61,350 nucleotides of DNA from Microcystis wesenbergii FACHB-1317 (GTDB lineage: Bacteria; Cyanobacteriota; Cyanobacteriia; Cyanobacteriales; Microcystaceae): the NCBI RefSeq assembly GCF_014696875.1, contig NZ_JACJQV010000184.1, positions 1 through 61,350 on the forward strand, given 5' to 3'. Both the position numbers and the translations under genes were made by a program. Positions within the stretch are counted from its first letter, which is position 1. Every line of letters begins with the position of its first letter. This document shows positions 26,490 to 35,177 of the stretch, piece by piece. Below the pieces are notes generated by a model that was given only the letters and a program-made list of their open reading frames with translations, ran no database searches and was not told where the DNA came from.

Positions 26490-27743
26490 ATGAGCTCTGA
26501 AATTTACAAAAAAGTCAGCTTGTTGGTTTTGTATCAAGGGGTTTTTGATAATGCTATTGGCCAGGCATTTATTACCCTATTAGCTACGGATAATGTTGCC
26601 GATTTTCTCAAAGCTTATGGTCAATGGTTTCAAGCTTTAGCATCTAAAAATATCAGTTGGAATGATTTTCTAATCGAACAAATTCTCTTAGATGATAATC
26701 CCTTTAGTCAACAGGTACAGAAAAAAAGTGTTTGGGAGTTACCCGAATCTTTAATTAATGGCGTTAAACAGGATTTATCTATCCTCCAATCTCTTTATAA
26801 CTCTAGCATTTATAGCTTAAGCAGTTCGACAATTTTTGAACAAATTAAATTTCTAATTTTCCCCGCTTGGGAAGTGGAAAATAAATTAGAAAGTTTGCTG
26901 CATTCCAGTTCAGATTGGACGGAATTAGTCGAAGATTTAGCCGATTATTATCGCAAATGTGGTACAGGAATTTTTGCCCGTTATCCAGCTTTAAGGTGGC
27001 AAGAAGGCAGATTACAAGGAATTACTCATCCCGATACCGTGCAGATTCAAGACATAGTCGGTTATGAAACGCCCAAGGAAACCTTGATTAAAAACACTGA
27101 GTTTTTATTGGCAGGTTATCCTGCTTTAAATGTCCTACTCTATGGCAGCCGTGGTTCTGGAAAATCCTCTCTAGTCAAGGGACTATTGCCAAAATATCAT
27201 AGTCAGGGATTGCGCTTAATTGAAGTGGCAAAATCGCAATTAAAAGACCTACCATTAATTATTGAAATCTTGCGAGATTTGCCTCAAAAATTTATTATCT
27301 TTGTCGATGATTTATCCTTTGAAGAAGACGATGAAGCTTTTAAAGCTTTAAAGGTTATTTTAGAGGGAAGTCTCACCGCTAGACCGAAAAATGTCGTAGT
27401 TTATGCCACTTCTAATCGCCGACATTTAGTCAGAGAATTTTTTGCGGATCGACCGCAACCAAAAGATAGTGATGAAGTGCATAATTGGGACACAGTACAA
27501 GAAAAATTATCCTTTAGCGATCGCTTTGGTTTAACCCTCACTTTTGAACCAGCTAATCAAGAAAAATATCTGGAAATAGTGCGCCATTTAGCCAGTTTAG
27601 CTAAATTAAAAATTAGCTTAGAAGACTTAGAATTTCGTGCCAAACAATGGGCAACCCGACATAATGGGCGATCGGGAAGAACTGCTAGACAATTTATTGA
27701 TTTTCTGCAAGGAGAATTAGGATTAAAAGGTAGCATTAAGTAA
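26490..27743 (+). CDS. DUF815-family AAA-type ATPase
   Basis: 417 aa from ATG 26490, chosen because GGAGAAG lies 9 nt upstream; ATGs at 26442 and 26463 are weaker. The N-terminal half is helical and unconserved-looking. The C-terminal half is a P-loop ATPase of the DUF815 type, with Walker A YGSRGSGKSS, Walker B IIFVDDLSFEEDDE and the YATSNRRHL sensor segment. The domain ends with a lid containing RSGRTARQFIDFL. Family members are widespread in bacteria with no agreed function. The gene is not in an obvious operon. Confidence 0.85.
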   Translation: MSSEIYKKVSLLVLYQGVFDNAIGQAFITLLATDNVADFLKAYGQWFQALASKNISWNDFLIEQILLDDNPFSQQVQKKSVWELPESLINGVKQDLSILQSLYNSSIYSLSSSTIFEQIKFLIFPAWEVENKLESLLHSSSDWTELVEDLADYYRKCGTGIFARYPALRWQEGRLQGITHPDTVQIQDIVGYETPKETLIKNTEFLLAGYPALNVLLYGSRGSGKSSLVKGLLPKYHSQGLRLIEVAKSQLKDLPLIIEILRDLPQKFIIFVDDLSFEEDDEAFKALKVILEGSLTARPKNVVVYATSNRRHLVREFFADRPQPKDSDEVHNWDTVQEKLSFSDRFGLTLTFEPANQEKYLEIVRHLASLAKLKISLEDLEFRAKQWATRHNGRSGRTARQFIDFLQGELGLKGSIK

Positions 27744-27836
27744 GTGGTTCTAATTAAATAGAAGATAGATTTTGCCTTTAATCCCCCCTTAATAAGGGGG
27801 GATATGACAATTTTTAACACCTACCTACTTAATTAT
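27742..27836. repeat. Palindromic G/C-run repeat
   Basis: The segment is bounded by TAAGTGGTTCTAATTAAAT and AACACCTACCTACTTA and contains the hairpin ATCCCCCCTT/AATAAGGGGGGAT. It shares its ends and hairpin with the clusters at 4960-5150 and 32296-32418 and directly follows the DUF815 stop, so it may also act as a terminator. Confidence 0.7.
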
Positions 27837-27872
27837 GTTATGATCAAATAAAAGAAGCTCTAATCTGGAAAA

Positions 27873-28448
27873 ATGTTGACTTCATCTCCCCCTAAAACCC
27901 TCAGCTTAGAAGAATATCGTAATTTAGAAACTAGAGCGGAAACTAAACACGAATATCACAACGGGGAAATTATCGAGATGACAGGGGGAAGCATCAATCA
28001 TAATAGTATTCTCATTAATCTTATTGTCCTGCTAAAATTGGCTTTAAGAGGACCTAATTATCGTCTTCAATCTAGCGATCTACGTCTATGGATACCCCAA
28101 TATAATCGCGGTTTATACCCAGATTTAATGATCATTGCTGGGGAACCATTATTTAGTGATAATCGCAACGATGAAATCTTAAATCCCTGTGTAATTATCG
28201 AAGTTTTATCCCCTTCCACCTCTAGTTATGATCGGGGTGATAAATTTCGTTATTATCGTTCTATACCCCAATTAAACCAATATCTTCTCGTCAGTCAAGG
28301 GGAGATATTAATAGAATCCTATAGCAAAACATCAGAGAATAATTGGTTACTGCAAGAATACACCCCAGCCAGGGGAATTATATCCCTAGATTCTTTAGGA
28401 ATTAGCTTAAATATTGCCGATATTTACGAAGGAATTAATTTTAATTGA
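27873..28448 (+). CDS. Uma2 family endonuclease-like protein, copy 1
   Basis: 191 aa, a PD-(D/E)XK nuclease-like fold (DUF820/Uma2). Family features are visible: the LSLEEYRNLE start, KHEYHNGEIIEMTGGS, the acidic YPDLMIIAGEP segment, and VIIEVLSPSTSSYDRGDKF with its Glu and Lys. Uma2 genes are extremely abundant in cyanobacteria and their role is unproven, although links to mobile DNA have been proposed. A near-copy starts 81 bp downstream. The two are over 90% identical except for about residues 49-76, where they are unrelated. Confidence 0.88.
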   Translation: MLTSSPPKTLSLEEYRNLETRAETKHEYHNGEIIEMTGGSINHNSILINLIVLLKLALRGPNYRLQSSDLRLWIPQYNRGLYPDLMIIAGEPLFSDNRNDEILNPCVIIEVLSPSTSSYDRGDKFRYYRSIPQLNQYLLVSQGEILIESYSKTSENNWLLQEYTPARGIISLDSLGISLNIADIYEGINFN

Positions 28449-28529
28449 AGAATAATTGACGAATGATAACCTTTTTTTTCTGTGATCTAGGTTATAATCG
28501 GGAGGATTAAAAATTCTGTGACAGAGAAA

Positions 28530-29114
28530 ATGCTAACTCGATCTCCTACCAAAACCCTCAGCTTAGAAGAATATCGTAGTTTAGAAACTAGAGCGGAAAC
28601 TAAACACGAATATCACGACGGGGAAATTATCGAGATGACAGGGGGAAGCATCAATCATAATCGACTGGTACGCAATTTAATTCGCTTGTTAGACAATGCT
28701 TTAAGGAAAACTATTTATGAAGTCTTTCCCAGTGATTTGCGACTATGGATACCCCAATATAATCGCGGTTTATACCCAGATTTAATGCTCATTGCTGGGG
28801 AACCATTATTTAGCGATAATCGCAACGATGAAATTTTAAATCCCTGTGTAATTATCGAAGTTTTATCTCCTTCCACCTCTGGTTATGATCGGGGTGATAA
28901 ATTTCGTTATTATCGTTCTCTACCCCAATTAAACCAATATCTTCTCGTCAGTCAAGGGGAGATACTAATAGAATCCTATAGCAAAACCTCAGACAATAAT
29001 TGGTTACTGCAAGAATACACCCCAGCAAGGGGAATTATATCCCTAGATTCTTTAGGAATTAGCTTAAATCTTGCCGATATTTACGAAGGAATTGATTTTA
29101 ATCTCAACTCCTAA
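28530..29114 (+). CDS. Uma2 family endonuclease-like protein, copy 2
   Basis: 194 aa from ATG 28530; a GTG at 28518 would add four residues. The same PD-(D/E)XK pattern is present: KHEYHDGEIIEMTGGS, YPDLMLIAGEP, and VIIEVLSPSTSGYDRGDKF. Compared with copy 1, the segment after SINHN reads RLVRNLIRLLDNALRK instead of SILINLIVLLKLALRG, then both return to SDLRLWIPQYNRG. A tandem duplication followed by exchange with a third Uma2 gene would explain the mosaic. It converges with the DUF3084 gene 13 bp away. Confidence 0.88.
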   Translation: MLTRSPTKTLSLEEYRSLETRAETKHEYHDGEIIEMTGGSINHNRLVRNLIRLLDNALRKTIYEVFPSDLRLWIPQYNRGLYPDLMLIAGEPLFSDNRNDEILNPCVIIEVLSPSTSGYDRGDKFRYYRSLPQLNQYLLVSQGEILIESYSKTSDNNWLLQEYTPARGIISLDSLGISLNLADIYEGIDFNLNS

Positions 29115-29127
29115 CTTTAGCTATCTT

Positions 29128-30615
29128 TTAAGAGGACGTACTAAAAACAATTTTACCATCTTTTACCGCCACTAAACGCAAAGTTAAGGGGCCAGCCGTA
29201 TTAGTTTTACTAGCGGCAATCGCCTCAAGTGTCTCGATAGAATTACCCGACTTTTTGACTTGACCAATAAAGTTAACTACCGTAGTTAATAAACCATCTT
29301 CCACCTGAATTGACCCTAAAACTCCCGCACTTCTAGCGCGAAATTGAGCCGAAGCTAAGAGTAAATCTAAACGCTTTTGTAGGTCTTCTTCTGTCATATT
29401 TTGGGGATCAATGGAAACGGCAGCGATTACCTGTTTCTCCTCAAAAACTCTTTGATTGGGAACCACATCAGCAAAGACACGAATCTCGGTTTCTCCTAAG
29501 ACATAATTACCTGCTGAAAGGATTCTCACCACATATTCTTTACCGTCCTGTAATTGTTGACTTAACTGTTCTACCTGTGCTTTTGTGATCTTAACTAAAC
29601 GCTGGTCAAAATTAGGCTGATTCGGTTGGGTGGCACGGATAGCATTTATATTCGCTTCCCGCAATAACTTATCGATAACTGTGACAATAGCTTGGGGATC
29701 AACAATACGAAAAGCTCCAAAAGATAACACCTGTCCCCGGAAAATAGCGATTTGTTTTTCTCGCAATTCTTGATAGGTTTGATAGTATTGTTCTAAAACT
29801 TCCACTTCTCGCTTAAGAAAAGCCATTTGGGTTTCTAAATCTTTTAATTTTCCTTCGCGCTGTTCCAAAGCCAAATTTTTATCGACGATCGAGCTATCGA
29901 GTTCTCCAATGCGTTGATCGCGGCGATCAATTTCTAGCTGTAGGGTTTTTTGCTGGGTTTCCAACTGTTGAAGTCGCGCTTGTCTGGCCGTTAATAACTT
30001 TTGTTGATTAGCCAACTCTTTATCTCTAACTTGAACGGTGGTTTGTAGTTGATTGATCTGACTAGAAAGAATTGATTTTTGTTGGGACAATTGATCCCGT
30101 TGACTGCTTAACTGTGCCTTTTGATTAGTTAAAATAACTCGTTCATTATTTAAATTAGCCACTTCCTTGCGGAACTTTTCCAACTGTCCCGAAACTAATC
30201 GCAAACGTTGACGAGAAGCTTGATAATTTTTGTTAAGAACCTCTAGACGTTTCTGCACGGCTATCTGTTCACTTTTAGCCGTTTTTAACGCCTTTTCCAC
30301 CTGATTTTTTTGTTCGGTGGTTTTTCTTACCTGACTTTCCAACTCCTTAATAGCTGCACGACGTTCATTTAACAGACGATCCAGTTCAAAAACCCCTTGA
30401 CGCAGGGATTTACTAGAAGCAAACAAGACAATTAAAGTCGAACCGGCGATCAAAATTCCCGTTACAATCGTCATCAAAGTTGCGGTTTGTTTCGGACGCA
30501 GATTAAATAAACGCATCCTTTTCTTACCGATACGGCTCCCTATGCGATCGCCAACCGCCGCTATCAGACCACCTAAAACCACGATGGCCAAAACCAAAAT
30601 ATAAGCGCTAGTCAT
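29128..30615 (-). CDS. DUF3084 coiled-coil membrane protein
   Basis: 495 aa. Two membrane helices near the N-terminus (about 4-21 and 45-66) flank a basic cytoplasmic loop (GKKRMRLFNLRPKQT). Residues about 75-290 form a long Gln/Lys/Glu-rich coiled coil. The C-terminal 200 residues are a globular DUF3084 domain. The family is cyanobacterial and of unknown function. The start lies 7 bp after the ntcA stop, so it should be cotranscribed with ntcA and follow nitrogen status; that is inference from spacing. Confidence 0.88.
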   Translation of the reverse strand: MTSAYILVLAIVVLGGLIAAVGDRIGSRIGKKRMRLFNLRPKQTATLMTIVTGILIAGSTLIVLFASSKSLRQGVFELDRLLNERRAAIKELESQVRKTTEQKNQVEKALKTAKSEQIAVQKRLEVLNKNYQASRQRLRLVSGQLEKFRKEVANLNNERVILTNQKAQLSSQRDQLSQQKSILSSQINQLQTTVQVRDKELANQQKLLTARQARLQQLETQQKTLQLEIDRRDQRIGELDSSIVDKNLALEQREGKLKDLETQMAFLKREVEVLEQYYQTYQELREKQIAIFRGQVLSFGAFRIVDPQAIVTVIDKLLREANINAIRATQPNQPNFDQRLVKITKAQVEQLSQQLQDGKEYVVRILSAGNYVLGETEIRVFADVVPNQRVFEEKQVIAAVSIDPQNMTEEDLQKRLDLLLASAQFRARSAGVLGSIQVEDGLLTTVVNFIGQVKKSGNSIETLEAIAASKTNTAGPLTLRLVAVKDGKIVFSTSS

Positions 30616-30622
30616 CCAGAAT

Positions 30623-31300
30623 TTAAGTAAATTGTTGACTGAGAGCGACGGGATTATGGACGGTAATTTTCTTCTTGTAAATTGAGACCATTTCTTGATC
30701 CCGCAGCTCTCCCAATAAACGGGTGACAGTGACGCGGGTAGAACCGATCGCTTCTGCGATCGCTTGGTGAGACAATTTTAGATCCACCCGGATGCCATCG
30801 GTGGTGGGAACCCCAAAATCACGACAGAGAATTAATAAAAAACTTACCAAACGGGAACCCATATCCCGGTGAGCCAAGGTTTCGATCATCATTTCCGTTT
30901 GCAGAATCCGCGAGGACAAACCCTGCAGCATCAACATTGATAAATCGGGATTATTGCGGAGAGACCTTTCTACCTGATCGATCGGGGCCGAGAGTAATTC
31001 TACCGGAGTAAAAGCCACGGCATGATAAAAACGATCCGATCGCTGACCAGTGAGTAAAGATAGCACACCAAAGACGCTATTTTCCCGCAGCAGAGCCACG
31101 GTAATTTCTTCTCCCGCTTCATAGACTCGCGACAACTTAACGGCTCCTTTCAGCAAAAAATAGACTCTTTCGGCGGGATCTCCAGGGAAAAAGATCGTTT
31201 TGCCACGCTCGAACAATTCCACCACCGGGGGGAAATTGCCGCTGCCGATTCGACGGAACACATCTGCTAGGGGTTTATCTTGTATTAGGGATAAGTCCAT
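30623..31300 (-). CDS. ntcA: Global nitrogen regulator NtcA
   Basis: 225 aa from ATG 31300; the ORF could begin at 31363 but those 21 residues are not NtcA-like. The N-terminal cNMP-binding fold binds 2-oxoglutarate ([20 protein letters not shown]). A long dimerisation helix follows, then the CRP-type helix-turn-helix [20 protein letters not shown], the NtcA signature. As the master activator of nitrogen assimilation it recognises GTA-N8-TAC sites. In the 214 bp between its start and fabI the nearest match is GTA-N9-TAC (31446-31460), so an autoregulatory box is not proven. DUF3084 follows in an operon. Confidence 0.96.
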   Translation of the reverse strand: MDLSLIQDKPLADVFRRIGSGNFPPVVELFERGKTIFFPGDPAERVYFLLKGAVKLSRVYEAGEEITVALLRENSVFGVLSLLTGQRSDRFYHAVAFTPVELLSAPIDQVERSLRNNPDLSMLMLQGLSSRILQTEMMIETLAHRDMGSRLVSFLLILCRDFGVPTTDGIRVDLKLSHQAIAEAIGSTRVTVTRLLGELRDQEMVSIYKKKITVHNPVALSQQFT

Positions 31301-31514
31301 CTCACATCCAAAAAAGGGGAAAATTGTTTTTATTATGCAACGAGTGTCACCTCTATTAAACATAACCGCTCCCTAAACTGGGAAAAGTTTTGGGCGCTTT
31401 TTGCCAGACAATGGGGGAGGGGTGATCATTGCTGCCCCTTTATCTGTATCCCTATTATACCGAATCTCGCTGGGGTCGGCTATTGGGGAGATTTTTGTAA
31501 GAGAAACGAGAACT

Positions 31515-32291
31515 ATGTTAGATTTAACGGGAAAAAACGCCCTAGTGACGGGGATTGCCAATAATCGCTCGATCGCTTGGGGAATTGCCCAACAACTCCA
31601 TCAAGCTGGTGCGAATATCGGTGTCACCTATCTCCCCGACGAAAAAGGCCGTTTTGAGAAAAAAGTGCGAGAATTGGCCGATGAACTTAATCCCGCTTTT
31701 TATGTCCCCTGCGATGTCCAAAATGACCAACAGGTAGAAGATACTTTCGCTACAGTGGCGGAAAAATGGGGCAAACTGGATATTTTGATTCACTGTCTCG
31801 CTTTTGCCGATAAAGAGGGTTTAACGGGCGATTTTACCGCCATCCCTCGGGAAGCTTTCACTAAATCCCTAGATATTAGCACTTTTTCCCTAACCCGTCT
31901 AGCTCGATCGGCTAAACCCTTGATGACGGAAGGGGGAAGTATTATCACTCTTACCTATCTCGGGGGTGTCAAGGTAATTCCTAACTATAATTTAATGGGG
32001 GTGGCAAAAGCTGGTTTAGAAATGAGTGTTCGCTATTTAGCCGCCGAATTAGGTGGTCAAAAGATCCGAGTTAATGGTATTTCCGCCGGTCCAATTCGCA
32101 CCTTGGCATCTTCGGCCGTGGGGGGAATTCTTGATATGATCCATCATGTGGAAGAAATCGCTCCTTTACATCGCACGGTGACACAAATTGAGGTGGGAAA
32201 TACGGCCGCTTTTTTAGCCAGTGATCTTGCTAGTGGTATTACCGGTCAGATTATTTATGTAGATTCCGGTTACGAAATTATGGGAATGTAG
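31515..32291 (+). CDS. fabI: Enoyl-[acyl-carrier-protein] reductase (NADH)
   Basis: 258 aa from ATG 31515; upstream in-frame codons from 31401 are not conserved. It performs the last reduction of each fatty-acid elongation cycle. It is an SDR fold with the FabI-type nucleotide loop GIANNRSIAWGIA, a FYVPCDVQND segment, and the catalytic YNLMGVAKAGLEM (Tyr and Lys at FabI spacing). The C-terminal GQIIYVDSGYEIMGM is also typical. The gene is divergent from ntcA and followed by the repeat cluster 32296-32418. Confidence 0.95.
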   Translation: MLDLTGKNALVTGIANNRSIAWGIAQQLHQAGANIGVTYLPDEKGRFEKKVRELADELNPAFYVPCDVQNDQQVEDTFATVAEKWGKLDILIHCLAFADKEGLTGDFTAIPREAFTKSLDISTFSLTRLARSAKPLMTEGGSIITLTYLGGVKVIPNYNLMGVAKAGLEMSVRYLAAELGGQKIRVNGISAGPIRTLASSAVGGILDMIHHVEEIAPLHRTVTQIEVGNTAAFLASDLASGITGQIIYVDSGYEIMGM

Positions 32292-32295
32292 TTTT

Positions 32296-32418
32296 AAGTA
32301 GGTAGGTGTTAAAAACCATCAGCGCCCCCCTTATTAAGGGTAGTAGGGTTGATTCATGAATCAACCCTACAATGAATCAACCCTACTATGAATCAACCCT
32401 AGGGGCAAGGGGGGGTAA
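32296..32418. repeat. Palindromic repeat cluster after fabI
   Basis: It starts TAAGTAGGTAGGTGTTAAAA, includes CCCCCCTTATTAAGGG, and then has three copies of an ATGAATCAACCCTA unit, the first forming a palindrome with GGGTTGATTCATGAATC. It ends GGGGCAAGGGGGGG. The same blocks occur at 4960-5150. The cluster separates fabI from the decayed end of the TPR gene. Confidence 0.8.
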
Positions 32419-32448
32419 GATACCTGCCAAGAATAAAGAAAAATGGTA

Positions 32449-32619
32449 TTAGTCCTGTCCAGTCAGGGTATAGGCTGCCCAATAGTAAGGATCGCTATAT
32501 TCTGTTAGCTGATCTAGCCCTATTTTACCCAGAGAACAAATCGCCCACCCTCGGTCAGACTAAGCTTGATGGTCATCGGATTTAATGGCTACCGCTCGAT
32601 CAAAGGATGCGATCGCTTC
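32449..32619 (-). pseudogene. Lost C-terminal part of the TPR gene
   Basis: Directly after the TPR stop (TAA at 32620-32622) the same frame continues EAIASFDRAVAIKSDDHQA, meets a second stop (TAG, about 32560), then reads SDRGWAICSLGKIGLDQLTE and YSDPYYWAAYTLTGQD before a final TAA at 32449-32451. In intact repeats the first stop position reads Ala (GCA). The tail YSDPYYWAAY.L.G resembles the last residues of CHAT-type caspase-like domains (HPYYWA.F.L.G), suggesting that an ancestor ended with or near a CHAT domain. The CHAT similarity is inference from a short motif. Confidence 0.7.
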
Positions 32620-34833
32620 TTATAATCTGCCTAAATTCCTTAACGCATTCCCTCGCTCGTACCAAGCTTCATGGAAATCGGGTTTAATGGCTAAAGCTCG
32701 ATCGTAGGATGCGATCGCTTCTGCCCATCTGCCTAAATTAGCTAACGCAATCCCTCGGTTGTACCAAGCTAGATGGTTATCGGGTTTAATGGCTAAAGCT
32801 TGATCCAAGGATGCGATCGCTTCTGCTAATCTGCCTAGATTAGCTAACGCAAACCCTCGGTTATACCAAGCTGGATGTAAATCGGGTTGAATTTCTAAAG
32901 CTCGATCAAAGGATGCGATCGCTTCTGCCCATCTGCCTAGATTAGCTAACGCATTCCCTCGGTTGTACCAAGCTAGATGGAAATCGGGTTTAATTTCTAA
33001 AGCTTTGTCGTAAGATGCGATCTCTTCTGCCCATCTGCCTAAATTAGCTAACGCATTCCCTCGGTTGTTCCAAGCTTCATGGAAATCGGGTTTAATGGCT
33101 AAAGCTTGATCGTAGGATGCGATCGCTTCTGCCCATCTGCCTAAATTACCTAACGCATTCCCTCGATTGCCCCAAGCTTCATGGTAATCGGGTTGAATTT
33201 CTAAAGCTTGATCGTAAGATGCGAGCGCTTCTGCCCATCTGCCTAAATTACCTAACGCAACCCCTCGGTTATACCAAGCTAGATGGAAATCGGGTTTAAT
33301 GGCTAAAGCTTGATCGTAAGATGCGATCGCTTCTGCCAATCTGCCTAAATTACCTAACGCATTCCCTCGTTTGCTCCAAGCTAGATGGTCATCGGGTTGA
33401 ATTTCTAAAGCTCGATCGTAAGATGCGATCGCGCCGATAAAATCCCCATTCATGTATTTCTGGGTTCCTTGCTCAAACCAGAATTCGGCATCCTGAACAA
33501 TCGGGGTATTATTAGCGGTGGATAGTCTTTGAGTTGTTGAAGTTTTCCCTTGATTCAAAAGTTGATAGAATTTTTGGACTTCCGTTAAATCCGTCTCCTT
33601 TGAGCCTAGATTTTCCCCATCCACTCTGCCTAAATTCCTTAACGCATTCTCTCGGTTAGTCCAAGCTTGATGTAAATCGGGTTTAATGGCTAAAGCTCGA
33701 TCGTAGGATGCGATCGCTTCTGCCCATCTGCCTAAATTACCTAACGCAACCCCCCGGTTAGTCCAAGCTAGATGGAAATCGGGTTGAATTTCTAAAGCTT
33801 GATCGAAGGATGAGATAGCTTCTTCAAACCTGCCTAAATTATCTAACACAATCCCTCGGTCGCTCCAAGCTGGATGAAAATCGGGTTTAATTTCTAAAAC
33901 TCGATCATAGGATGCGATCGCTTGTTCAAATCTGCCTAAATTAGCTAACGCAATCCCTCGGTTGTACCAAGCTAGATGGTCATCGGGTTGAATTTCTAAA
34001 GCTTTGTCGTAAGATGCGATCTCTTCTGCCCATCTGCCTAAATTACCTAACGCATTCCCTCGGTTGTACCAAGCTTCATGCTTATCGGGTTTAATTTCTA
34101 AAGCTTTGTCGTAGGATGCGATCGCTTCTGCCAATCTGCCTAAATTATCTAACGCAATCCCTCGGTTGTTCCAAGCTTCATGGTAATCGGGTTTAAATTC
34201 TAAAGCTTGATCGTAAGATGCGATCGCTTCTGCCAATCTGCCTAAATTACCTAACGCAATCCCTCGGTTGTACCAAGCTTCATGCTGATCGGGTTTAAAT
34301 TCTAAAGCTTTGTCGCAGGATGCGATCGCGCCGATAAAATCCCCATTCGTGTATTTCTGGTATCCTTGCTCAAACCAGAATGCGGCATCCTGAACCACTT
34401 CCGTTAAATCCGTCTCCTTTGAGTCTAGATTTTCCTCCTCCACACCGGAAACATCCCTCACCGCGTCGCGTAACTGGAGGCTAATCCGTTGGGACACTTC
34501 CCCCAGATTTCCCGTCATCACCTTCCCTAAAGCCGCCAGATCCCGCCCCAAAGTTTGATAATCTTCTGGATACTGTAGCCATTCCTCGCTTTTGACCCCT
34601 AGCCACTGCGCCAGCTTTTTATCGTCACAATGGCGACTGTGTAGCCATTCCCGTAACCCGTCGGTAGTGGTTCCCGCTGCCACCTGCTCGAATAACCCCA
34701 TCAATATCCCTTCATATTCCCCATCGCTGGGTTCTGGAGGAGTATTTTCGACTTTTTTGAGGTTAATTGCCTTTGGACTGCCAATAAAGAGCGATTTTAG
34801 CCAATTCCAGAGCTTTTTTAGTAAGGATAGCAT
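32620..34833 (-). CDS. TPR repeat protein, C-terminally truncated
   Basis: 737 aa. A unique N-terminus of about 140 residues is followed by about 15 full 34-residue TPRs of the form HEAWYNRGNALGNLGRWAEA, in two blocks. Each block opens with the same special unit (FWFEQG.QKY.NGDFIGAIAS) preceded by the linker ENL.SKETDLTEV, so the second block (from about residue 405) is an internal duplication. Most repeats share nearly the same DNA, with a HIP1 octamer at the same place, which favours unequal recombination. It probably serves as a protein-interaction scaffold. It ends prematurely (see 32449-32619). Confidence 0.85.
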   Translation of the reverse strand: MLSLLKKLWNWLKSLFIGSPKAINLKKVENTPPEPSDGEYEGILMGLFEQVAAGTTTDGLREWLHSRHCDDKKLAQWLGVKSEEWLQYPEDYQTLGRDLAALGKVMTGNLGEVSQRISLQLRDAVRDVSGVEEENLDSKETDLTEVVQDAAFWFEQGYQKYTNGDFIGAIASCDKALEFKPDQHEAWYNRGIALGNLGRLAEAIASYDQALEFKPDYHEAWNNRGIALDNLGRLAEAIASYDKALEIKPDKHEAWYNRGNALGNLGRWAEEIASYDKALEIQPDDHLAWYNRGIALANLGRFEQAIASYDRVLEIKPDFHPAWSDRGIVLDNLGRFEEAISSFDQALEIQPDFHLAWTNRGVALGNLGRWAEAIASYDRALAIKPDLHQAWTNRENALRNLGRVDGENLGSKETDLTEVQKFYQLLNQGKTSTTQRLSTANNTPIVQDAEFWFEQGTQKYMNGDFIGAIASYDRALEIQPDDHLAWSKRGNALGNLGRLAEAIASYDQALAIKPDFHLAWYNRGVALGNLGRWAEALASYDQALEIQPDYHEAWGNRGNALGNLGRWAEAIASYDQALAIKPDFHEAWNNRGNALANLGRWAEEIASYDKALEIKPDFHLAWYNRGNALANLGRWAEAIASFDRALEIQPDLHPAWYNRGFALANLGRLAEAIASLDQALAIKPDNHLAWYNRGIALANLGRWAEAIASYDRALAIKPDFHEAWYERGNALRNLGRL

Positions 34834-34862
34834 CGGAGAAAGGGGGAAAGAAGATAAGAAAA

Positions 34863-35129
34863 TTATATCTCTACTGGCGAAAGTCGTCCCTTTCGGGGTT
34901 CATACTCGTCCTCTAATAGCCAATTTTCCGCTTCCTCGTAACTCGCACCGGTGAATACCACCTGATAACCCTCAGAGGGATCGTACACGTGATAGTTTCC
35001 TGAAGATTCAGCGAGTAAAAGCAAGATATAGGGAGGAGATATCAGCGTATCGATCCAAACCTCGGCAAAATTCCAATTATTATCGGCTAGGTTGGCTGCA
35101 GGGGATAACGTGATAGCGGTTTTCTGCAT
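34863..35129 (-). CDS. Conserved-looking 88-aa protein, unknown
   Basis: 88 aa from ATG 35129; an ATG at 35171 would leave 6 bp to the divergent ATPase gene. The protein is acidic and mixed alpha/beta (AEVWIDTLISPPYILLLLAE, YHVYDPSEGYQVVFTGASYE) and ends RKGRLSPVEI. I do not recognise the family. It lies just upstream of the TPR gene on the same strand (29 bp gap), so it may be its operon partner. It is divergent from the metal ATPase. Confidence 0.65.
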   Translation of the reverse strand: MQKTAITLSPAANLADNNWNFAEVWIDTLISPPYILLLLAESSGNYHVYDPSEGYQVVFTGASYEEAENWLLEDEYEPRKGRLSPVEI

Positions 35130-35177
35130 CGATCTAATTTTTTCTAGAATGGGGAGAAAAGTAATTGCCATCGATTC

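Noticed and set aside
31446-31460. Possible NtcA-binding site upstream of ntcA
   Set aside because: The match is GTA-N9-TAC, one base too long for the consensus GTA-N8-TAC.
32620-34440. Regular ~102-bp repeats that could suggest a CRISPR or satellite array
   Set aside because: They are coding TPR units with no distinct spacers; the period equals 34 codons.
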